Assembly (NCBI RefSeq): GCF_032163395.1
Contig: NZ_CP119968.1
Span: forward strand, 3,498,001-3,562,000
Origin: Gloeocapsopsis dulcis
GTDB taxonomy: Bacteria > Cyanobacteriota > Cyanobacteriia > Cyanobacteriales > Chroococcidiopsidaceae
Length of the DNA: 64,000 bases
Direction: 5' to 3'
Every line of letters begins with the position of its first letter. The first letter of the stretch is position 1. The translations under genes and the position numbers were made by a program. Below the pieces are notes generated by a model. The model was not told the origin of the DNA and ran no database searches. It worked only from the letters and a program-made list of their open reading frames with translations. Of the stretch, positions 48,069-58,475 are shown piece by piece.

Positions 48069-50107
48069 TTTGAATTAGGCACCAAACAAATAAGTTGGGC
48101 TTCGGGCTTAGCATTAGGATCAAGAATTTGCACTTTATTTTCTTGACAAAGTTTGTGCATCAATTGTTCAATTTGTATTTCATCTACAGGCAGTGAAGAA
48201 AAGCGATCAAGCGCATTTTGAACTAACGTATTTCGTCCTAAAAATTGCTGTGTTGTAACCAAGTTCATTATAAATTCTGTCACAGGTTCAAAATCTAGTT
48301 CAGGATTAGGAGTCGAAAGTTGTTTTGCAAGAATTCCTAAAACCTGTAACAAGGTACAATTTTTTAGTACCTGGGAGTCCCGCACAAAGGCTTGCAATTC
48401 ATTCAAGTCAGGAATTTTATCTCGAATAACCAATTCTCTAGAACTTACTGCATTAACTAAGCTGTGATAAGTTGCCAAGTAGTGAACTGAAGTCAGATCT
48501 GGCACAATATGGCAGTGTGGTGAGCCTACAAAAATTTGTTTATAAGTTTGATAACCTTGAGTTTTTTTACTACCTAACTTTTCTGCTCGAATCAAGAACA
48601 TAGTTTGACAAAGCTTTCTCTCCACAGCTTTATGACAGCCGTTCATCACATGGAAAAAACTAGTCATATTTGGATCTTCTATCCAAATAATTCCAGATTT
48701 TTTTTGCTGTGGTGACAGGTAACTTAGCGAATAACTTGTGTAAGTGGGACTAGGTAAAAATCGGGGCTGAGTTTTTAATTCTAAGGCTTCTAACGCCTCA
48801 TGTAACATTTGCATTAACTCAGGTGAGGATAGCTGACGAATGCGCGTAATTTTTTGCTCAATTTTTTGTAATTCCTTACTCCAAACAAGTTGAAAAGCAG
48901 CTAATAGATCTTGGATGGTATCTAAGGTAGTAATAACTTGCTTTTCAGGCATTACAGGATTCGACACTGAAGGTTGCTTTTTAGATTCTGTAATAATTAA
49001 CTTCGATTTATATAATTGAAATAATTGCCTTCCTAGAATTAGCGTATTTCGAGGATAAGTTTTACTACCAAGAAACTTTTCATCTAAATCTTCTCGCTTC
49101 AGTGGATAAATTGGAGAGATAGGCACTGGCTCAGCTTGTTGATGTAGAGGAAAAAGTCTAGATCTCCAAATTGCTTCTGCTTGATCTAGGTTAATTGTTT
49201 TTAATTTAATTGAACTATCTATTCTAGCTATATCTGCTGGTTGAACAGCATCCTTATTCCGTACCCAATTGCTGGTAACTATGCTAATAAGCACTAAAAA
49301 GTTTGGTATACGCTCATTATGAAGCATTGAGTTAACATTGAACAAGGCTTGTAGATCTAGTAAACCGTCTGATAAAGAAGGAATACTTTCTAAATTGTCA
49401 GAGCATAGGAAAATTGGTTGAGTTTGAGATGAAATTTTGCCAAAATTAAATAATATATTTCGTGCTGCATCTTCAGAGTAGATTGCATTTTTAACTTTCA
49501 ATGCTTTTAATACGTCTTCATCTAAGTTGTCTCCTCGCAACCAATCACAGGCAAGAATACTTAGTTCTGGATTCAATAAGTCATGTAGTACACCAAAAAA
49601 CTCATTAGCATTGTAAATATCAGTAGGAAAATTTCCTCGCAGTTTATGTATAAAAGCTTGACGATCGCCTAGCAATTTATCTATAATACCCCGTTGTTTA
49701 AACAGCGATAAACTCTTTAGCCACAGCATCAACTGCGATTCTTGTTGTCCTTCTGGTACTTTAAGCAAACTATCAACTGTTTGACGTAAAATGTGTCGCC
49801 AAATAAAATGACTATCAGCCCAAGGACCAATGTAAACAAAAAAGGCTTTAGGGTTAAGTGTTTGTTTAAGCCTACCCAAAAGATGACTTTTACCTGAACC
49901 AGAATCACCAGCAAGCATTATGGTGCGCGTCCGATGATCTTTTGCCACTTGAGCTAAAATATCCTCGATTGTCGCGATCGCCTCTTTGTGAATTGAATTA
50001 ATATTTAGCGCTGGATCTTGTTGTTCTTGCCAAAAGTTACCTGGCTTGAAAGTTGTTGTATCAAATGGGTTAACTTCGCGTTGGATAATCTGATCGATAG
50101 ATGCCAT
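48065..50107 (-). CDS. P-loop ATPase of the FtsK-nuclease operon
   Basis: 680 residues. Walker A GDSGSGKSH at 67-75 preceded by HRTRTIMLA; a probable Walker B near FLCSDNLESI. The start INPFDTTTF-like stretch (residues 12-20) and the ORC/Cdc6-like layout recall ATPases of BREX and similar phage-defence loci, but no named family was recognised. The C-terminal half has no motif I can name. Stop codon overlaps the start of the nuclease fusion (ATGA), so they are translationally coupled. Confidence 0.78.
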   Translation of the reverse strand: MASIDQIIQREVNPFDTTTFKPGNFWQEQQDPALNINSIHKEAIATIEDILAQVAKDHRTRTIMLAGDSGSGKSHLLGRLKQTLNPKAFFVYIGPWADSHFIWRHILRQTVDSLLKVPEGQQESQLMLWLKSLSLFKQRGIIDKLLGDRQAFIHKLRGNFPTDIYNANEFFGVLHDLLNPELSILACDWLRGDNLDEDVLKALKVKNAIYSEDAARNILFNFGKISSQTQPIFLCSDNLESIPSLSDGLLDLQALFNVNSMLHNERIPNFLVLISIVTSNWVRNKDAVQPADIARIDSSIKLKTINLDQAEAIWRSRLFPLHQQAEPVPISPIYPLKREDLDEKFLGSKTYPRNTLILGRQLFQLYKSKLIITESKKQPSVSNPVMPEKQVITTLDTIQDLLAAFQLVWSKELQKIEQKITRIRQLSSPELMQMLHEALEALELKTQPRFLPSPTYTSYSLSYLSPQQKKSGIIWIEDPNMTSFFHVMNGCHKAVERKLCQTMFLIRAEKLGSKKTQGYQTYKQIFVGSPHCHIVPDLTSVHYLATYHSLVNAVSSRELVIRDKIPDLNELQAFVRDSQVLKNCTLLQVLGILAKQLSTPNPELDFEPVTEFIMNLVTTQQFLGRNTLVQNALDRFSSLPVDEIQIEQLMHKLCQENKVQILDPNAKPEAQLICLVPNSK

Positions 50108-50157
50108 CCTGCCACCTTTGTAAAAAACTAAATATTACTAATGATTCAAGAACAACT

Positions 50158-50997
50158 CTAATTCACAGCAATAAAAAACAAGGGTCCGCCAATATCTTGA
50201 GGAATTCCCGCATCAATTTGTTCTGGAGTGTACGCAGTAACCTCTTGTAAGGAACTCAACTCAATTTGGTCATTACGTTGTAAGCGATACAGTACTTGAT
50301 CTAGTTGGTTGCGTGAGAGGACAGTTTCTAACTTTTGGCGCAGATGAAAAATTGGTAAATAGTTTTCTGTGCCCAGTTCTTGATCTAAACTTTGAATTGT
50401 TTGGAGAACCTCTAAATCACCAAGTTCCTTCGTTGGTAGTGCTGACACTCCATTTGATGAAGAATGATTATCCAAATTTGTGTTAGAAAATTTACGCATA
50501 AAGCGTATGTAATTATTGAATAGATCTAGGCTGAGTACGGGTAGAACTCCTTTCTTAGGAACATAGTCATCGCGTAAATACGCTTTACCTTGTTCTGATA
50601 GCCAGACATCTTTAACTTTATTCTCTACCTCAATTAAACCTCGATCAGCTAATCCTTGAATTACTGCTTGTCTTTCTGCAGTTGGAATTTTAGCCTCTCC
50701 TGGAGAAATCTTTTTGTTTTCACTCGCTTTCAGAACTTTTAATTCATTGTCAGTAACTGGCACACTAGTTGGTAGCTTCAGTAGTGCTTTTCCTGGAGGT
50801 GCTATCTTAAGTTTTGTGACTTCGTAGGAACATTCAACTAAGCCGCGATCGCATAGTTGCCGGCAGATTTTGTTTCTTTCTAATACTTTGGTATTATTGC
50901 CCAATTTTATTTCAGTTAAAGTTGTCCGGTAGTCAGTAAAGCCCAGCAACCTCAAAAGGAACTTGAGTTCAATCGTCTCCATAGGTTCACTCTTCAC
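50158..50997 (-). CDS. winged-helix-repeat protein opening the operon
   Basis: 279 residues with three repeated small-domain segments, each of the form (N)xICRQLCDRGLVE, AVIQGLADRGLIEVE, QVLYRLQRNDQIELS, i.e. winged-helix units ending in a hydrophobic strand. No catalytic motif. Start ATG at 50997; Met6 is an alternative. It lies 50 bp upstream of the ATPase gene on the same strand; probably a DNA-binding or regulatory component. Confidence 0.72.
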   Translation of the reverse strand: MKSEPMETIELKFLLRLLGFTDYRTTLTEIKLGNNTKVLERNKICRQLCDRGLVECSYEVTKLKIAPPGKALLKLPTSVPVTDNELKVLKASENKKISPGEAKIPTAERQAVIQGLADRGLIEVENKVKDVWLSEQGKAYLRDDYVPKKGVLPVLSLDLFNNYIRFMRKFSNTNLDNHSSSNGVSALPTKELGDLEVLQTIQSLDQELGTENYLPIFHLRQKLETVLSRNQLDQVLYRLQRNDQIELSSLQEVTAYTPEQIDAGIPQDIGGPLFFIAVN

Positions 50998-51536
50998 TCG
51001 GTAATTAATTGCTGTTACATTGAACTGTTGAAAGTACGTGTTTAATTGATCGTATTTTTATAAGTAGCATCTATGCGATCGCCAGTTCTTTTACTAGCGA
51101 ACAAAATATTGATAATTCAAGAAGACTTTAAGCTTAAATAAGCGATCTACATAAAAACTTTATAAAACCTGTAAACTGTTTCAATGAAATGGTTATTTCT
51201 ACTTAAGTCAGTAATTAGAAATCTACAAAACAGCCCAATGAAGCTATTTTTACCAAGCCAAGCGCAATTCTACGGAGAGTCTATAAAAGTTTGTTAAAAA
51301 CAATAAACTTACCAGCGTAAATACACTTAATATTAGAAAGTAAAATTATGCTTTAGGTTTATTTGTCACTGTTCCTATATAATTTATCTCAAATAACTGT
51401 ATAAGTTAACTTTTCTGCTTATATGGTTATGTAAAAACCTCACAGAAACCAAGTATACTTAAAATATATTTGTAAAAAATGATGCATAATTTTATTATTT
51501 TACTGACTACTTATTAGTAATGATGCTTCATCGCAA
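50998..51536. other. 539-bp AT-rich divergent promoter region
   Basis: Between the operon and the 767-residue protein. Contains one HIP1-like site (51076) and long A/T tracts. No RNA, repeat array or extra frame was recognised. Confidence 0.45.
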
Positions 51537-53840
51537 ATGTCAGAACACGAGCATAAGTCAACACATACTACCCAGATCTCTGATGCATCCTTCTCACAAC
51601 GCCAATTAAGCCATCAGGGAAAAAAAGATTGGATGGCAATATTAGGACTTGCTTTGTTGTTGAGTGCTACGGGTCTGGTTGTAAGTGGCGCGTGGTTGAG
51701 TTATAGTTTGTTCTTTAATCCAAGTGCGATCGCATCCTTAAATCAATTCTTACCGCAGTGGGCGCAAGTACCGTTAAATCAAGAACCAGCCCAAACGCTG
51801 ACACAAATTGCAGCCGAGTTAAGCCAACAGGGAAAAATTGCCGGAGAACCGCTACCGTTAGAAGTCAATCCCGCTAATTCACAACCAACATCTGTCATCT
51901 TACCCGTGCGATCGCAAAATCAGATTGTTGAATTGCGCGTGTATCATATTGTGGATGCAGGAAATCTTCTAAATCGATCGAGTGAAATTCACTATCAATT
52001 TATCACTCAAACTGATGTAACCGGGCCTGAAGAGTCATTTGTTGTCGCGCCCCTTATCGATTCAGAAACTGCAGATACAAGTTCAAATCGTCCGCTACCA
52101 GTAACTGAACTACGTCGATTTGACAATACCACACCAACCCAAGGGATTTGGTTATATCTTTGGGGACAACGACAACGAGGACAAGCGATCGCCTACGGTC
52201 GAATTATCCACTACAACCCCGATCGCTCCTATCTCAGTCTTATGTTGCCCTGGACAAGCCCGACAAGTCTACCGCAATGGCAACAAGCGATCGCCGGAGG
52301 TTCTCCAGAGTTAGTTATCGATCAAACTGTTGATTTAGAACCGCGATTGCAAGTTTATCAAGTTAAACCTGCAAACTTTATCTTCGATCCACTGCAATTA
52401 GAACCCGTTTCCATCGCAGAACCAGCCTTAGATAGCCCTGATTATCAAAATGCGTTACTTATTGCCCGCAGTGGATTGTGGACACCCGCCGAGAAGTGGT
52501 TGCAGTTTATTAAACAACGTCAACATCAAGCATGGTCAAGCGCGGCACAAGCACAACTAGATTTTATTCGATTACACGCCGAAAAAAGCCACCAGCAAGC
52601 AAATCAAATTTGGGCAAGTCCTAGTCAACAAGCACTCACTTTATTAATTGATGGGCGTTGGGGAGAAGCGTTAAAAGTGTTTCAAGCTTCACCAACAAAT
52701 ACGCAAGAAATCGCCACACTCCTAGAAACCGATAACGGACGATTGGGAAATCGCGTTGAAGTTGCGTTACGAGTTAACCCTAAACGATCTGAAGTCAAAG
52801 CTTGGGGTGCGCTACTTAAAGGTGCAAAAGAAGGTAGAAAAAGTGCGATCGCCTGGCTAAAACAGCAACCACAGACAACTTCTACTGATATTGTTTATAT
52901 TCAAAAACTCCTCAAACGCTTAGAAGGCGATTTTTCATCGCATAAAGTTGCAACTTCTCATTCCAGCCGTTTTGTTGGGACTGCACAACAAATTACGCAA
53001 ATTAATCCTACACAATGGTTGCAAATCGAGCAAACACCCTTAGAAATTACACAGCAGCAAACGTGGTATCAAATTCAACTCACTGCCTATCACGATGGTA
53101 ATAACTGGCAACAAGCACCGTTTAAAGCGACAGTACCACAAACTGCGGCACAATATTGGCAGCAATTAGGCTTAGATTCAGATGCTGAAGTTCAAATCGT
53201 TTCTTGGTTACCAGGCGGATATCAGCAAATCGATCTTGCTATTGTCAAAGCTGTGCAGTTACAAGGTAGCACGTTGAAACTGTTAGCCGTGTCTGAGGCA
53301 TTTTCATCAGTAGATTCAGCTTCACGACCACTAGTACTTACCAAAGCAACACTACAGTGGCTACAACCCGAAACAATCACTTTATCGAATTTAACGCAAC
53401 AACTACAACCCGTCGAAGTTACAGAAATTTTGCCAAGACTGTGGCAGGAATTGCAACTTTGCAACCCAAACTCTCAAAAACCTCCTGTCCCAAATGTCGA
53501 GAAAATGCTACAGCAACTCGGAGAATTACCTGTACAGTTAATTGATTTAACAGGTGATGGTACAGCAGAAGTGATGATGACTATCCCTCCACAAGAGATT
53601 GCTGCTATCTACAACTCTGATTCTATTGAGCTTCTGCCACTAGATGATAACTCGCGATCGCGAACACTAATTTTTACGCACACAGGACGCTTACTCTATA
53701 GTGAGTTTGGCGATGCTACTGGGCAGGTCGTGATTGCGATCGCCGATCTTGAAGACGAACAACCCCCAGCATTACTAGTTTCTTCTGGCAAGAATTATAT
53801 ATTCAAGCGCTGGTTTTCTCAACACCAACACTTCAATTAA
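51537..53840 (+). CDS. large membrane-anchored protein, cyanobacterial, unknown function
   Basis: 767 residues. A polar, His-rich first 30 residues precede a single membrane helix (about 33-55, LGLALLLSATGLVVSGAWL); the rest should be extracytoplasmic. A Pro/Gln-rich linker follows, then a helical middle (TPAEKWLQFIKQRQHQAW) with repeat-like character, and a C-terminal part containing DLTGDGTAEV, a calcium-binding-type DxDG-like loop. No known enzyme motif. Confidence 0.75.
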   Translation: MSEHEHKSTHTTQISDASFSQRQLSHQGKKDWMAILGLALLLSATGLVVSGAWLSYSLFFNPSAIASLNQFLPQWAQVPLNQEPAQTLTQIAAELSQQGKIAGEPLPLEVNPANSQPTSVILPVRSQNQIVELRVYHIVDAGNLLNRSSEIHYQFITQTDVTGPEESFVVAPLIDSETADTSSNRPLPVTELRRFDNTTPTQGIWLYLWGQRQRGQAIAYGRIIHYNPDRSYLSLMLPWTSPTSLPQWQQAIAGGSPELVIDQTVDLEPRLQVYQVKPANFIFDPLQLEPVSIAEPALDSPDYQNALLIARSGLWTPAEKWLQFIKQRQHQAWSSAAQAQLDFIRLHAEKSHQQANQIWASPSQQALTLLIDGRWGEALKVFQASPTNTQEIATLLETDNGRLGNRVEVALRVNPKRSEVKAWGALLKGAKEGRKSAIAWLKQQPQTTSTDIVYIQKLLKRLEGDFSSHKVATSHSSRFVGTAQQITQINPTQWLQIEQTPLEITQQQTWYQIQLTAYHDGNNWQQAPFKATVPQTAAQYWQQLGLDSDAEVQIVSWLPGGYQQIDLAIVKAVQLQGSTLKLLAVSEAFSSVDSASRPLVLTKATLQWLQPETITLSNLTQQLQPVEVTEILPRLWQELQLCNPNSQKPPVPNVEKMLQQLGELPVQLIDLTGDGTAEVMMTIPPQEIAAIYNSDSIELLPLDDNSRSRTLIFTHTGRLLYSEFGDATGQVVIAIADLEDEQPPALLVSSGKNYIFKRWFSQHQHFN

Positions 53841-53875
53841 AGTTAGCAACGAAGATTAGCTTACTACTAACTACT

Positions 53876-54121
53876 TCATTTGACTAATACTTCTTCAGCA
53901 TCCGTATTGCGTTGTTTTTTAATCGCTTGTAACTGCTGCAGCAGTGATTCTACCTCAGCTTCTAAATGTAGAAATTTAACTTGTACACCAGCGGCGTATA
54001 AAGATTTTTGTGAATTGTTCCAAGGCAATCGCGCTGTAGATGTTCCAGAAACGGTAGTTGCTGGTTTGTTATTATCCGCCAACGTGGAGGAAGGAGACAT
54101 AGTAGCTGAACAAATTCCCAT
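53876..54121 (-). CDS. small coiled-coil protein
   Basis: 81 residues. A Ser/Thr-rich start and then a strongly helical stretch (EAEVESLLQQLQAIKKQR) with heptad-like hydrophobics. Tail-to-tail with the 767-residue protein. No family name recognised. Confidence 0.55.
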   Translation of the reverse strand: MGICSATMSPSSTLADNNKPATTVSGTSTARLPWNNSQKSLYAAGVQVKFLHLEAEVESLLQQLQAIKKQRNTDAEEVLVK

Positions 54122-54343
54122 TGTTGATTAAATAGTTATTTTTGCCTACTCACACCAAAATGTTATTGTAGCTCTATCTGGGAGCATAGTTGTATCAAGT
54201 GTGTCGATTTTATAACTGGCTATGTGCTGTACCCCATGACGGTTCACTCGTCAGAGTAAACTAAATAATACAAACGTAAGATCTGTTGATGTCGCTTTTA
54301 AACTCAAACAGATCTCTATCTAAATAAAGTTGCTGCAAATACC

Positions 54344-55435
54344 GTGACTCTGATTGCTAACAAATCTACTAACCGCGAAGTTTGGTCTGGATTAATCAAA
54401 ACTTACCAGCAATACTTACCTGTAACTGAGAATACACCAGTAGTAACACTGTTAGAGGGTAATACTCCGTTGATTCCGGTTCCCTCAATAGCCCAGCTAA
54501 TCGGTAGACAAGTACAGGTTTTCGCTAAGTACGACGGGCTAAACCCCACAGGTAGCTTCAAAGATCGAGGAATGACAATGGCAATTTCCAAGGCAAAAGA
54601 AGCTGGGGCACGGGCAGTGATTTGTGCAAGTACGGGTAATACTTCCGCAGCAGCAGCAGCCTATGCAAAACGTGCGGGGATGAAAGCCTTTGTGCTGATT
54701 CCTGAAGGATATGTTGCCTTGGGTAAGTTGGCACAAGCACTGCTTTATGGTGCTGAAGTGTTGTCAATTAAAGGAAACTTCGATCAAGCACTGAAAATAG
54801 TCCGCGAGATGGCAAACAGTTATCCAGTTACTTTGGTAAATTCAGTCAATCCTTATCGCTTGGAAGGGCAAAAAACCGCAGCATTTGAAGTTGTTGATGC
54901 TTTAGGTGATGCACCTGATTGGTTGTGTATTCCAGTAGGTAATGCCGGAAACATTACTGCGTACTGGATGGGATTTTGTCAGTATCATCAATCCGGTAAA
55001 TGCGATCGCTTACCACGCATGATGGGCTTTCAAGCTGCTGGGGCTGCACCTTTGATTACTGGACAACCTGTAACGCATCCTGATACCGTAGCGACAGCAA
55101 TTCGGATCGGTAATCCGGCAAATTGGGAAAAGGCGATCGCGGTACAATCTGCAAGTAACGGAGAATTTCACGCTGTTACTGATGAGGAAATTCTCGCAGC
55201 ATACCGTTTATTAGCCTCTGAAGAAGGCATCTTCTGCGAACCGGCAAGCGCAGCTTCAGTTGCGGGAATGTTAAAAGTTAAAGACCAAATTCCCACAGGT
55301 GCAACTGTCGTGTGCGTCCTCACTGGAAATGGACTTAAAGACCCCAACACAGCAATTGATAACAATCAAAACGCATTCAAACCAGGAATAGAGCCTACAC
55401 TTGAAGCTGTAGCGCAGGCGATGGGAGTTATCTAG
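54344..55435 (+). CDS. thrC: threonine synthase
   Basis: 363 residues from GTG 54344. PLP Lys73 in [11 protein letters not shown], the [15 protein letters not shown] phosphate-binding motif and the glycine loop VGNAGNI. It converts O-phosphohomoserine to threonine. Length is that of the short bacterial/cyanobacterial form. Confidence 0.94.
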   Translation: MTLIANKSTNREVWSGLIKTYQQYLPVTENTPVVTLLEGNTPLIPVPSIAQLIGRQVQVFAKYDGLNPTGSFKDRGMTMAISKAKEAGARAVICASTGNTSAAAAAYAKRAGMKAFVLIPEGYVALGKLAQALLYGAEVLSIKGNFDQALKIVREMANSYPVTLVNSVNPYRLEGQKTAAFEVVDALGDAPDWLCIPVGNAGNITAYWMGFCQYHQSGKCDRLPRMMGFQAAGAAPLITGQPVTHPDTVATAIRIGNPANWEKAIAVQSASNGEFHAVTDEEILAAYRLLASEEGIFCEPASAASVAGMLKVKDQIPTGATVVCVLTGNGLKDPNTAIDNNQNAFKPGIEPTLEAVAQAMGVI

Positions 55436-55543
55436 GAGTGAGGGACGAGGGGCGTGGAGCGAGTAAATTATTGTAATAGTTTCTCCTCCAGCTTACCTGC
55501 TTTATAATTTTTCCTAGCCTGTGACCCCTGACCTCTCTCGCGC

Positions 55544-56464
55544 ATGTTTAAAACCCGCTTTGTCCGGTTTTTTCGCCATATCACTTGGGATATCTTAAGA
55601 AAAACCTTTGTACGTGTAGGTGAACGAAGACTTTTAGGTTTGTCAGCCGAAATTGCTTACAATTCGATGCTGTCGTTGTTTCCAGCAATTCTTGCTGTGC
55701 TGACGGCGATTAGTTTATTTCAAGAGTCTCTGCAATTTACGTTTAGACAGCTAGCGTTGCGGCTGAGTACAGTTGCACCAGATGAAGCACTCTTTTTGAT
55801 TCGTAATTTTGCTCAAGAAATTACTCAAAATCGAAATCGAGGGTTATTTTCGATCAGCTTTGTTGCAGCAATTTGGATTGCATCTGGAGCATTAAATACG
55901 ATAATGACAGCTCTCGATCAAATTCATCAAATTCCTCCACAACAAACACGCCCTTTTTGGAAAGCAAAATTGATTTCAATTGGTCTTACTATTGGCTCAA
56001 TTATACTACTAGTAGTTGCCTCTTTTCTAGTATTTATTAGCGATCTAATCTTAGCTTTTTTTGTCCGCGAAAGTGGTCTGTATTTCTTGTTGTTCATCTG
56101 GCAAATACTGATTTGGCCTTTATCTTTAGGTGTTATGTCTTCTGCTTTCGCTTTTATTTATCGCTACGGACCAAGCCGTTGGGATGCTGGTACGCCAATG
56201 ATGCCTGGGGCAATTTTAGCAGCTATCTCGTGGGCAATTTTATCTGCTTTGTTTCGGATGTATGTAGCAAATTTTGGGAACTACAATCAAGCTTATGGCG
56301 CGGTTGGCACAGTCATTGTTTTAATGTTGTGGTTGTACATGAGTGCAGCAGTTCTTTTAGTCGGCGATCAGCTAAATGTTTCTGTGGGTGAAGCGATGCG
56401 ATCGCACTCTAAAACTGTGATAGAAATTGGCGATCCTACAAACTCTAAAGTCAAAAATTCATAA
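55544..56464 (+). CDS. YihY/BrkB-family membrane protein
   Basis: 306 residues with six or more hydrophobic segments. LSAEIAYNSMLSLFPAILAVL and IWIASGALNTIMTALDQIH are BrkB/YihY family features. Once called RNase BN, which is incorrect for this family; role unknown, possibly transport. Confidence 0.88.
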   Translation: MFKTRFVRFFRHITWDILRKTFVRVGERRLLGLSAEIAYNSMLSLFPAILAVLTAISLFQESLQFTFRQLALRLSTVAPDEALFLIRNFAQEITQNRNRGLFSISFVAAIWIASGALNTIMTALDQIHQIPPQQTRPFWKAKLISIGLTIGSIILLVVASFLVFISDLILAFFVRESGLYFLLFIWQILIWPLSLGVMSSAFAFIYRYGPSRWDAGTPMMPGAILAAISWAILSALFRMYVANFGNYNQAYGAVGTVIVLMLWLYMSAAVLLVGDQLNVSVGEAMRSHSKTVIEIGDPTNSKVKNS

Positions 56465-56612
56465 ACTTACTCATTCTTTAGATTTATTTCTTTAGAAATC
56501 CGTTCAGAAAAACTCTTCCTTTGCACTACACACAAATATCGCTATAGGTACACCACAAGCAATGTTGCGGAATGTTTAAATTATATTAGAAATTAACAGT
56601 TGCGTTTCATCT

Positions 56613-57005
56613 ATGACCCAATCTGCTGCTCAGTTTGCCAATGTTGCGGCTCACCCTAAACTTACCTCGGTACAGCGTTTGCGTAGGTTTAGCCGTTTGC
56701 TTGATAATGCTATTGGCATCCCAGGAACAAAATTTCGGATTGGGATCGATCCAATTATTGGGTTAATTCCTGGTGCTGGAGATATTGTTGGAACAGCACT
56801 GTCTGCTTATATCGTCGTTGAAGCAGCACGCCTAGGTATCCCCAAAGCTATATTAGGACGGATGGTGAGGAATATTGTCATAGAGAGTGTATTTGGCTCG
56901 GTTCCAATAATAGGTGATATGTTTGACTTTGCTTGGAAAGCTAACATGAAGAATGTCGATCTGCTGGAAGAATATCTTAAGAACGCTCAGAACAGTGCCA
57001 AATAA
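56613..57005 (+). CDS. DUF4112 protein
   Basis: 130 residues: LRRFSRLLDNAIGIPGTKFR, then GLIPGAGDIVGTALSAYIV and FGSVPIIGDMFDFAWKAN, the DUF4112 pattern with one or two membrane stretches. Function unknown. Follows the BrkB gene on the same strand by about 150 bp. Confidence 0.85.
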   Translation: MTQSAAQFANVAAHPKLTSVQRLRRFSRLLDNAIGIPGTKFRIGIDPIIGLIPGAGDIVGTALSAYIVVEAARLGIPKAILGRMVRNIVIESVFGSVPIIGDMFDFAWKANMKNVDLLEEYLKNAQNSAK

Positions 57006-57049
57006 GATTTGCTACTCTTGTCACGCTTAAACTCTTACAAGGAATAACG

Positions 57050-57433
57050 AGAAGGTAGAAAGCCCACCAGTTTTAAGGGTGGGATGAAAACCGAACGGCA
57101 CTAATAACAGTGCCACTAAATGTGATATAATTGACATGGCAATGCGGTAATACGCCTAGATAGCTAAGATTGGGTACTCCCCAACCACAATGCTCAGCTA
57201 GCCTTCGGCAACGCGAAGCGCGTACATGCGACATAGTGTGGGAAAGAGATAATGGTAATCAAATAAACCGTTCGGCTGAGCGCTCACGGCGAAGCCTTTT
57301 CAAACGCGGTCGGGCAATCCGTGTGCGCTTGTGGACGTATCCAAACGGGGGTATTTTGAATGCTTGCATTTGAGTGCCTAGAGAGGACGGATGAAGCAAG
57401 AATTCCATCGGCTTTTAACCGTGGGAGTGTCAA
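57050..57433 (+). mobile_element. IS605-like non-autonomous element carrying an omega-RNA-like segment
   Basis: Left hairpin CCCACC/GGTGGG (57063-57083); right hairpin CCATCGG/CCGTGG (57405-57424) followed by GAGTGTCAA (57425-57433). Before the right hairpin lies TAGAGAGGACGGATGAAGCA, which I recognise as a common end of cyanobacterial TnpB guide scaffolds. No tnpA or tnpB frame. The terminus is the same as that of the 32167 element. Confidence 0.65.
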
Positions 57434-57527
57434 TACAATAGATAGGTTGAATAACTTTCAGCCTATTTTTTAATTAATATAGGTGGTCAATGATCTCAGC
57501 AAGAGATGCTGCTCATATTTAAAGCTA

Positions 57528-58475
57528 ATGCAAGACTGGTGGAGAGAAACTTTTCCTAAAGGAAAGCAAAATTTAACGATCGCCGATGCCAATGGTCATC
57601 CTGTTTCAATTGCCTATGGAGAAAAAGGTACAGGAAAACCGCTAATCTTGGTTCATGGTATTGGTAGTTGGTCTTACAGTTGGCGTCATTGTATTGAACC
57701 ACTGTCAAAACACTTTCGCGTGATTTGCTTCGATGCTAAGGGGTACGGTTTTTCTGAGAAATCAGCACATCCAGAACAACCAGGGCATCAACTGCTAGAA
57801 TTAGAGCGGATTATTCGTGCTTTATGTAATGAACCTGCGATAGTAGTAGCGATATCTTTGGGTGCATTGGCGAGTCTTGCAGTTGTTCAAGAGCATCCAG
57901 AGTTATTTGCAGGCTTAGTCTTGATTAATGTTCCGATTTTTCCTGAAGGATTACCTAATCGGTGGATGCGATCGCTTTCTGATTTACCAATCGAATTATT
58001 AAAAATCGTTGATTGGCTGCGGTTAACGTTCTTTTTCTCAACGCTAGTACGTGCGATCGTGCGAGTCGAACGCCGTGAAGTTTTGGTAGATTGGTCAGCA
58101 GTCACACCCGAAGAAGTCTACTGGATTACCTATCCTTATATTTATATTCCTGGAACGCTGGCGAAAGTAACTGAAGAATTACAAATTGCCGCGCAGGAAA
58201 TCAAGCGCTTACAGCAAAAGCAACCTAATTTAATTAGTAAAATTCAATCACGTTTGGGTGAAATTACTTGTCCGACACTCATTGTCTGGGGCGATCAAGA
58301 TCGCTGGTTTCCCGCAACAGATGCTGAAAAACTGCGATCGCGCCTTCCCCATGCGCAAGTAAAAATTATCCAAGAATGCGGTCATGATGCACCTGCAAAC
58401 TCTCCTGATGAACTCAACGCCGCAATTTTAGAGTTTCTCATTAGTCTCGAGGACTTTGAGTGCCCATTGAGGTAG
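57528..58475 (+). CDS. alpha/beta hydrolase
   Basis: From ATG 57528, 315 residues; a GTG at 57483 would add 15. LVHGIGSWSYSWR forms the oxyanion loop, the nucleophile Ser sits in AISLGALAS (the first Gly of GxSxG replaced by Ala), Asp in WGDQDRWF and His in ECGHDAPA. Esterase or dehalogenase-like; substrate unknown. The 3' end overlaps the convergent TetR gene by 48 bp. Confidence 0.86.
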   Translation: MQDWWRETFPKGKQNLTIADANGHPVSIAYGEKGTGKPLILVHGIGSWSYSWRHCIEPLSKHFRVICFDAKGYGFSEKSAHPEQPGHQLLELERIIRALCNEPAIVVAISLGALASLAVVQEHPELFAGLVLINVPIFPEGLPNRWMRSLSDLPIELLKIVDWLRLTFFFSTLVRAIVRVERREVLVDWSAVTPEEVYWITYPYIYIPGTLAKVTEELQIAAQEIKRLQQKQPNLISKIQSRLGEITCPTLIVWGDQDRWFPATDAEKLRSRLPHAQVKIIQECGHDAPANSPDELNAAILEFLISLEDFECPLR

